From a virus, in the IMG/VR virus record IMGVR_UViG_3300025102_000019, positions 1 through 64,000 of that record: a stretch of 64,000 bases of DNA, one strand, 5' to 3'. The notes beneath the pieces were generated by a model that made no database searches, was not told the DNA's origin, and saw nothing but the letters and a program-made list of their open reading frames with translations. Shown one piece after another: positions 19,301 through 28,300 of the stretch; position 1 is the stretch's first letter, and every line of letters begins with the position of its first letter. The translations under genes were made by a program, and so were the position numbers.

Positions 19301-22300
19301 ATTACTGTATGGGTCACCTAGGTATGTCATCAGGTTTGCTCCATTAGCACCCATTCCATCTATTGGTGGTGATGCCTCAGGGCTGTGCACCATAGCGCCA
19401 ACAACGGGTAGATGACCTAATGCTGTGATTGCCGAGGATGCACTACCATACGGTGAGAAGCCGAGCATCGGATGCCAAGCACCTAATCCAGCGGCATATC
19501 CCTGTGTACCAACCTTCAGGCTGTTGAGGTAGGAGTATCTCTCTCCTGCCCAACCGACCGCACCTATCGGTCTTGTCCTGTCTATGGCATCTACCAGACC
19601 TGAGAAGTGAGTCTGGCACATGTGGTCACGACCAGTGTCATTCTCGTTGTTGAATCTGTGAACGCCTGCTTTAGACCAAATCCATATAGAGCCTGTGGAT
19701 GGTGTAGCAAACTTGCTGTTATTACTCCAAGTAACCTTGTCCTCAAACTTCATGTGTCCAGTTATTCTATTAGGTGCAAGGTAGAACTTGACTTTGATTC
19801 CACTGTCATCGAACACCTCTCTGGCGTAGTAGGGAGCGAAACCTGAAGAGTTTGTCCTGAGCCACCCACATGCAGGTATCTCCTCACTTCCAGTGAAAGT
19901 GTCATCTATGTATACTGTGAGATGGTTTTCGGATGGATTTTCAGCAGTAGTATCACCTGTCTGGGCTATTGATACGAAGGTACTCTCAATCCAACCATAC
20001 CTATCTTGCCTCATCGCATTACCCATTGATGGCATGTGTGTACCACCCATGGCCTTGAGTGCACCAGCGCCGGGGAAGGTATTGATTGCAGAACCCACTA
20101 TTGTGGCGAGTTCCTCACCGTTCTGACATCTCGTGGCATCCACGATGATGTACTCCATGTCCACCTCGCTAGAGGCAACGTCTTCGCTGTATGCCAGTAC
20201 CTTGGTGGTGATTGGTCCTGCCACCCTGTATGCGCTTGGATGTAGCACTGTGTTCGCTGAACCGCTACCCCATCTCTGTAGTATGGTTTCGCCCTTGGGG
20301 TGTGGGGGGTTGAATGTGATTTGGTTGTCCATCCAATGACCACCGGGGTGGTATCCACCATCCATGTGATACACCATGTCTGCGGCCATGGCTACACCGT
20401 GGCCAATCACTGAGCAGTGTCTCATTGGGTGGGCCTTCTTCAAATCGTCATCTATGCCAGATGTCGCTGTCCTGTAATTGAAGTGATTACCGTACATCCT
20501 GCCTGATGCCTGTGACTGCTTGAGTATCGCTAGGTTGGGTTTGCCTTGTGGTGTCTCCCAATTGAGAGTAGTCCTCCAGTGGAATCTGCCTCTTGCCAAC
20601 TGGTAGGCAGAGGCCTCAGGCATGAAGTAGCCATCACCGAATGTACCATTGGCCAACACCCCGTCGCTTTCTATGTGGTTGGGGAATCTCCTTGCATCAG
20701 TCGCCTTGGGTACTTTGCTGTGCCCGTTACCGTTCACTATGACCCTGCCCGGATGAGGCTGCTTGATGTTGTAACTACCGGCGTTGTCTGCTACCTCCTG
20801 TGCGAATGGGAACGCCTGACCCGGTCCGAAGATGATGTATGTCGTCTTGTTCTCCACACTAGCGTCCTTGTGGTCCTCGTATCTGGCGGTGGGATGTGCG
20901 AACCTCAGAATCAGTGGGCTGGGTTTCTGCACTCTTACATTAGTGCCGGAGTTGTTGGTGTAAGGGGTGCTGTTCGGGTGACTGCTGTTGATTGTCACAC
21001 CACCCCTCGATATGTCTGGGGACAGTATGTTGTCCCTGTTGAACATCGGTGGTAGTATGCTTCCCCTGTGTTGATTACATAAAGCAGCACCGGGGAAGAA
21101 GGCGAACATCGCATTGCCGTCAAGCAGGGCGAAACTGGTGGATATCTCGTTGGCGTTCTGTATGCCTGTAGTTCCTGTAGGGCCATTCGCATACGGGTGT
21201 GTGTAGAATGAGGAGTAGTCGTTCTTCGTACCGTCGTTGATGTCGAGCGTCACACCGCTGAATCCACCACCGAAGAACAGGGGCACGCTGTGGTCAGTGC
21301 TGCTCTTCCCTCCTCTGAAGAACACGTATGGCTCGGAGAACACGCTGCCTAGCGAGCGCAGTCCATCGAAGTGCTTGGTCACATCCAGAGTGGCCCAGTG
21401 CGAGAAGACTACGTTGTCGTTTACTTCAGTTGCAGGCCAGTCCTCCGATGAGTTTGACCAGACGAACTTGGTCGTGCTATTTCCACCGTTGAGGCTCTCC
21501 ACAGTGACAGACTTCTTGTCATTCATGAAGATGGTCTTGGTCTCACCGAAGGATGGTATCCTGCTGCTAGAACCCTCTTGTCCTGCTGGTATGAGGAAGT
21601 TCCACATCTCGTGGTCTAGTGTGATGTTCTGAGTGTTATCTGCCTCCCAGTCGGTGTTTGTTGCGTTCTTGTCGAACATAGCAGTCGGGTTGTTTATCAT
21701 AGGCAGGATGTGGTCACCGCTGTGGCGTGTGAAACTCTCACCCTTCAGGTTCTTCCTCCAATCGCTGATGTCAACGGGGTTGTTCAGGGAGTCAACCAGC
21801 ACTGGTGTGGCTGTGTTGCCGTTAGGCCCTCTGCTTCTGGTGGCTATCTGTAGCACGGTCTTGGGTATGTAGCCACAGGCAATCCTCCTGTTGGTCTCTA
21901 TGTCTGTATCTGCTGTGGCTCTTGATGTGCCGAAAGCCCAACCTGTTGATAGCAGTTCAGTCTTCTCCACTTCTCCTAATTCGACGTGTGCTGCCTGTAT
22001 CCCCAAGTCGCTGTGTATGGATGCGCTGAAGAGGTCTGATATGGGAGTGATGTTCTTGGTCGGGTCGAATGCTCGTATGGTGATGGCATCGGCAGACACA
22101 CCCATGTCACCGAACGTCTTGCCGTTGGTGGCGTACATCTCGGTGCAGTCGAAGTTCACTCCCTCAATCAACTGGCTCGTTGTCGCATTGATTGCAGCAG
22201 TAGTGACAGCAGCCATCAACTCGTCAGTCACGAGTGTGGTCCAATTGAGTACAGGACTAATGAGGTATCCAGCAGTATCGTATGTGTGTTCTACCTCATC

Positions 22301-25300
22301 ACCAGCAATACCGAAGAACTGGTGAGTACCGTCCTTGTCGTTCTGCGTTCTCCTTGTATAGGAATAGGTCATACCCTCGTTGCCTCCTCCAGAATCAGTC
22401 ACCTGTATCATACCGTCGGTTAGTGGGAAACCTAGGTAGCCAAGCACATCATGATGTACAAGTCCACTAGCGTTGTTGAATGGCGCTTGTAACGACACCG
22501 TGAGAGTGGTACTGCTTCTGCTTATTCCACAGTTGACCGCTATGTTCGGTGCAGACACACCTCTCCATCTGTTGCCAGTCCACTCCTTCTGAGTCATAGT
22601 GCTGGCATTGCTGGTGTCCATTCTACCAGTGGCATCACCTTTGCCACGCATGTGCTTGCCTATGGTGAAACCACCCTGAGCCATATCCCTATCATCGAAG
22701 AAGACGCAGACCTCGTTGGATATGGTGTCTGGGAGAACTGTGTTGTCGTTTGCGAAACCTAGTCCTGCACCTCTGTAGATGTATCGTATACCATGATTGC
22801 CACCCCTGTGGTCTGTGAGTTTGAGTCCGTATATCGGTGAGTCACCTAGTGTGTCGGACTTCAGTTGATTCGCATCTGTGTGGTCGGTGTAGGCTACTGC
22901 CACGCTCGACCTACCGTATGTGTCTCGGAATGACTGAGAACCCTTCTTGCCAAAGCCCCAAGGTCCTGCTATTGGTGAGAAACCGGGTACGCCACTGGCT
23001 ACCAGCCCACCGAAGTTCACTCTACCAAAGGAGTTCTTACCGACTCTGAGTCCCTGTATTATGGTTGATGATGAGCCTATTGTGGAGAATGACTCTGTAT
23101 TGACTGTGTTGAACTGCTGCCCCCCACCTAAGGCATTTGATATTGCTCTGATGACAGGACTGCTGTCATCGTCAGAATCAGTGAAGTCAGTCGTGCTGAT
23201 TACATCCTCACCCGTCTCCTCTGGATTTATGTATTGTGTGAGAGTGGTTATCGGTGCGAACGGTCTGCCGTGCTTGTTGAGTGGCATGGGTGCAGGGTGC
23301 ATGTTCTCACCCTCCTTCTCCTCAGGAAGCGCCCAGAAGTTACGCCATCTACCACCATGTCCTATGAGGAAGTCTGGTTGGTAGACGCTCTGCCCCTTGC
23401 TGTTGTCTAGCCATACGCAGAAGTTCCTACCACTAGCACCCGGAACGGTGCTGTGTATGACCACGGTGAATCCCCTGTTGCCGTTCTTGTCCTGCACCTC
23501 CCTGCCCATGTGTGCTCTGACGTATCCCATGTGCGTTCCTCTATCACGAGAGGAGAACGCCTTGTCTGTATCCCAAAAGGGAGCGGGGTCATGGGCACTA
23601 CCAGTAGTGTCTTTGTCAACTACGATTTGTCCCTTGGGTGCGCCTGATTGGTTGATTTGCCTGACAATCTCCTGAGTTGCTGATTCTATGGATACCACAC
23701 CGGATTTACCTGCAACAGCGCCGCAGTCTATCGAGAGTCTTCTCAGGAAATCCATGTCCGTCCATTGCTTCAGATGCTGTAGCCTGCTCTCCTCATGCCC
23801 TGTGAGGTCTAGCGGTGTGTCTCTTATCCCCTTGAGGCACAGGAAGGCTGGTATGACACGAGTGCCGTCTGGTGTGTCGAAGAAGGTTGACGGGTCTCTC
23901 AGTGTAGCACCGCTGGTGTCTGTTCTCAGTTTGACGAGTGCAGCAGTGAATGCCTCGGTCAATGACCTCTTGGTCCTTGAGAATGCATGGTCGCTGTTCG
24001 CTGTGAATGGATTGACTGTCGAGTCGTTTGTCCTCGGTAGAACACTGTCTCCCATTGAGTACTTGTTGGCCTCACCGAATATGCTGTACCCAGTATGTAC
24101 GTGATGGCCGTGAGCCTTGCCGTATATTCCCGGTGATGAGGATGTGGTTGCGCTAGCAGGTAGGTTAGATGGTAGAGTCCCGTTGACTGCTGTCATTATG
24201 TTAGTGCCTATCCTGTTGGCTAGGTCATGCGAGTATGCACTCTCTATGAACTTGGACTGCTGTGTCGAGCGAATGTACCTGTTCTCACTTGGGAAACCGT
24301 TGGCTACGTCAATCTGGGTGGTTATCCATGATGGTCCACCACCGTTGAAGGTAGCAGTGTACTCAGCCAAGTCCACTGGTGCTGAACCGCTACCCACCAC
24401 CATGTTCCTCGGTCTGCCGATAGTGACTGCATCAGCGCTGGTCTGAACCTGCATGTGTAGGTCTTGGAATGCTATGAACTCCTTGTCATGAGCAACGTCA
24501 TAGAGAAGCACCCTAGCATGCCCATCGTCAGCCAGATAGGGGTCAACGTAAGCCACCTTGGGTGCATCTGCCTCATCAAGTCCTAGTGATTTGTAGTTCT
24601 CCTTGACTGTCTGATTGACGTGCTGTGCGTAGTTTATCGCTGTCTCAAGGCAGGTGTCACCGATGAGGAAGTTCTCCAATGGCACGCTCTCCCTAGGTCT
24701 GGATGCAGCGAGACTAGCCACACCACCGTTGAAGCCCTTCCATACCTGAGCCTCATTGAACACACCTCTGCTCTTGGAGAACAATCCCTCTGTCGCATAG
24801 GGGTTGTTGATTGTCATGTTGGCCCATATCGTATCACCGCTTCTCAGTCCACCAGCAGCATATGGATAGTTCCAAGACTTGTTGAGAATAGCGTCAGCGT
24901 CTTCCTCGTATGCGTTGGCTATGGAAAGCCTGAGTGGTACGTCGTCAGCATCTGCCGCAGCGTTAGCAGCGTTGGCTGTCAGGGTGACATCATATGTGCC
25001 GTTATCGTAATCTTCTATAGCAGCCACTGTACCTATGAAGAGTATCTTGCTGGCGGTTTCCTCTGAGTAAATCAAATCGCCTATTCTTAGATTCAAGCCT
25101 AGAGTGTTAGCACCAGCGAGTCTTCCATTACTATTTTCAATTGTAACAGTTGCACTGTTTGTTGCCGCTATAATTGTCCAAGCATCGTCACCAGTGGGTT
25201 TGAAAGTCTTGGCTATATTCTCGTTGTTGGCCTCCTTCAAGGCTGCGTTGTTGCCGTCATCCCCGTCAACAGCACCGAAGATATCCCTCACCCTTCTAAT

Positions 25301-28300
25301 GAGTTTCAACTCCTTGCCGGGTAGATTTGTAACCCAAGAAGGTGTGGATGATGATGCTGCTCTATATACGAACACCAAGACATTGGGTGCTATGGTGTCG
25401 CTGATGCTGTTCTTGGTGAGTCTTCCGTAGTAATGCAATTTCTGAACAGTGCCGTCGCTTAGTATGGTCTCTGCTTCGTAGAGGAACTCACCTGAGGAGA
25501 AGGAGTACGTGCTCATGTCCTCGTAGTCCAAGTCAGGGAAGAGGTCCATGTCCTCGTCAGACATGGTGACTAGGACTTGGTTGATGAAAGAACCATTCCC
25601 GCCTGATAGGTTCTTGTGTGCGGCAGTGACCACATTGCCGACAGCCCTGCCTGAGACTATCCTAGGTGCGTGTGGATTGGACTCAGGACCTTCCTTGAAC
25701 TCCACTGCGCTCACGTACTGGCGCATTCCGTAGTCCACATTGCCTCCCTGTGTCTTGACGCTGGCTGAGTCGTGGTAGTACTCCGACCTGTTCTCGAAAT
25801 CCGAGGATGGTGTGAAGGCATCAGAGCCTATGGGAACTATACCCTCCAGTGGAAGTGAAGGTCCACCAGTAGTTATTGAAGCACCAACAACAGCCTCATC
25901 GAGGAATCCTGACGAGAATGCCCAATTCTCTGCACCGTTGTCCTTAGGTATGTAGAGTGATGCTTGTCCCACAGTGGTCGATATTTGGACGTAGTATGCC
26001 CATTCACCACTGGGTAGGAAGACCTTCCTGTAGTTCCTGACATTATCGACATTCTGATAGTTCTCGTCGTCGGTGTTATCTTCATTCATCAGTAGAGCAC
26101 CATATTGCGGTCTTGGGAAGATTCCGATGTCCTCTACACGAATGAAGTAGAAGGATGGATTGGATGTCACTTTCGTGATTCTTGTCGAGGGGGCGTATTG
26201 GTTCTGCCTCTTGTTTAGGGTGTAGGCTGATATCGCTTCCCTATCTGTTGGTTCTACACCCTTCGGTCTCCTACCCACAGGACTTGGGTTGTACGTGTGT
26301 GGGGTGTGTGTAGCATCTATGTGAATCTTGAACGAGTTGTCTGGTCCGGGGAAAGTGCCCGTTCGCACGTCATCGAAGAACTGGTTTGCGAAGAACGGTA
26401 TCTCTACCATCGCCCTTGTGCTTGCGTATTGAGTGCCGAGTTGGTAGTCATGCTGCACATCGCTCATGCCTTGGAACATCCTGTCGTTGATGGTAGAGCC
26501 ATCCTCAGCGAGTGATGACTCATCGAAGAAGCGGTCTGCAAACAGTGTTACTGAGACATTGATATCTTCTAACGATGATATGCCTTTGGAGATGTCAGTG
26601 GCTGATAGCCAACTTGAGAAGTCTGTGAACTCAGTGCCATTGGCTAGTAGGAACTTACCTGCTCCTGCGCTGGCTGCGTCTGTGAAGACAAACTCTGATG
26701 AGGTTTTGCTGTCATATCTAGCACTAGCACCGTCTTGTAGGTAGACCCTGCCTGCCTTGGGGAATCCGTATGTGCCCCAAGATGCTAGGTCTGATGAGTT
26801 GTTGTTGAGTGGCTTGACTGCAATTCGACCGCCCCCTGAGCCTGATACCGCTAGATAACCGACAGCACACATGTTCCTCCTCGTGGAGAACGGGAGTCTG
26901 GCTAGCGGGCTTGGGTCATATGTGGGTTTGACATCCATAGCACCCTGACCCGGACCACCGAGGGTGACTGTGACTACTGGTGCGTTAGGCTCTATCTCCT
27001 TGACCACCTGTGAGTCTGGACTGCCCTTTCCTCTCACGTTTACTGACCTGTTGACTGTCGATTCTGTGAGACCCACACAACGTACTGTGGTGAAACTCTC
27101 ACCACCTTGGTCAGAATCCAGCACTGCCCTGATTCTGGCTCTGCTCATCAGATACATCATGGTGATGTTGTTAGGCTCTTTGAAATCGGTAGACTGCGAC
27201 CTCAATCCTGAGAGTTGGTTGACTCTCCTCCTATCGGAGGGTTGTATGAACATCCTTACGCTACCATCATCTTGAAATTGGTTGTCGATGATATCGAACA
27301 TTTCGTATATGTGTGTCCCAGAGGCAGTGCCTGCTTTGTCGAACTCACCGTTGGATGGTGACTGTATGACCTCGCTAGGCTCTCTTCTGAAGTATAGTCC
27401 CTTATCTGTCAAGGAGTCGTTCTTGCTTCTGCTGGGTTCTATGACTATCTTGTGAAACACAGAGTCGTGTTTCGTGGTAGGTGTGTGTGAGGCTGTGATT
27501 ATCTGAGGTGTTTTGTTAGGATGTGCATTAGTGCCTATACCTATGAATAACTCCTCTCCATCGGTAATAGCAACAGCACGGTTATCCGTGAGGGTGATGT
27601 TAGCCCCTATCCCTCCTGACGCTATTGTGCCCACAAATGCTAGGTTTGAGTTGTAGATGTCATCTCCCTCTGCTATGTTGCTGCTCTCGCTGCTAGTGCC
27701 GTTGGTGGTGATGGTAGTACCGCCACCAGAGGCTTGCTTACCATCTACAGTGATTCCGGTGGGGGTCATCGGTTTGTGGTTGATTGGTGTGAGACTCTCA
27801 TCCAATTCGTCGTCTGACTCATATCCCTCACTGACATCACCTATCAGAGAGTGGTTCTGCCTTAATGACCCCTTGAGAACATCAACATCTGTGAAGTCGA
27901 TGTATCCACCAGCAGCGAACAACTCTGACCTTATTGTGCTTGTCTCTATTGCAGTTTTGATTAGACTGAAGACAGTAGTAGTGCCGGTGACTATAGTAGA
28001 ACCAGCAGGTACTGTCTTCTCCACCATCAGCAGGGGTTGTGTGACACCGCTCATGCTAGCCCCAGTAAGGTCTATCGCATTGTAGTAGACCTTGACGAAG
28101 GGAGCAAGATTGTACGAAGTCAGTGCGGGAACTTTGAGAAGGGCTATTCTGCTCTTCTCACTGGGTCTGAGGTGAAGTCTGCGTGTCTCTGTGTTCAGAT
28201 TGTCTAGGTCTTGTGGGACAGGTCCTTTCAGCATGAATGGTAGATAGTCGAAACTAGGACCACCAATTGCAATCACCTCTTTCTCTGCATCAACCAACCC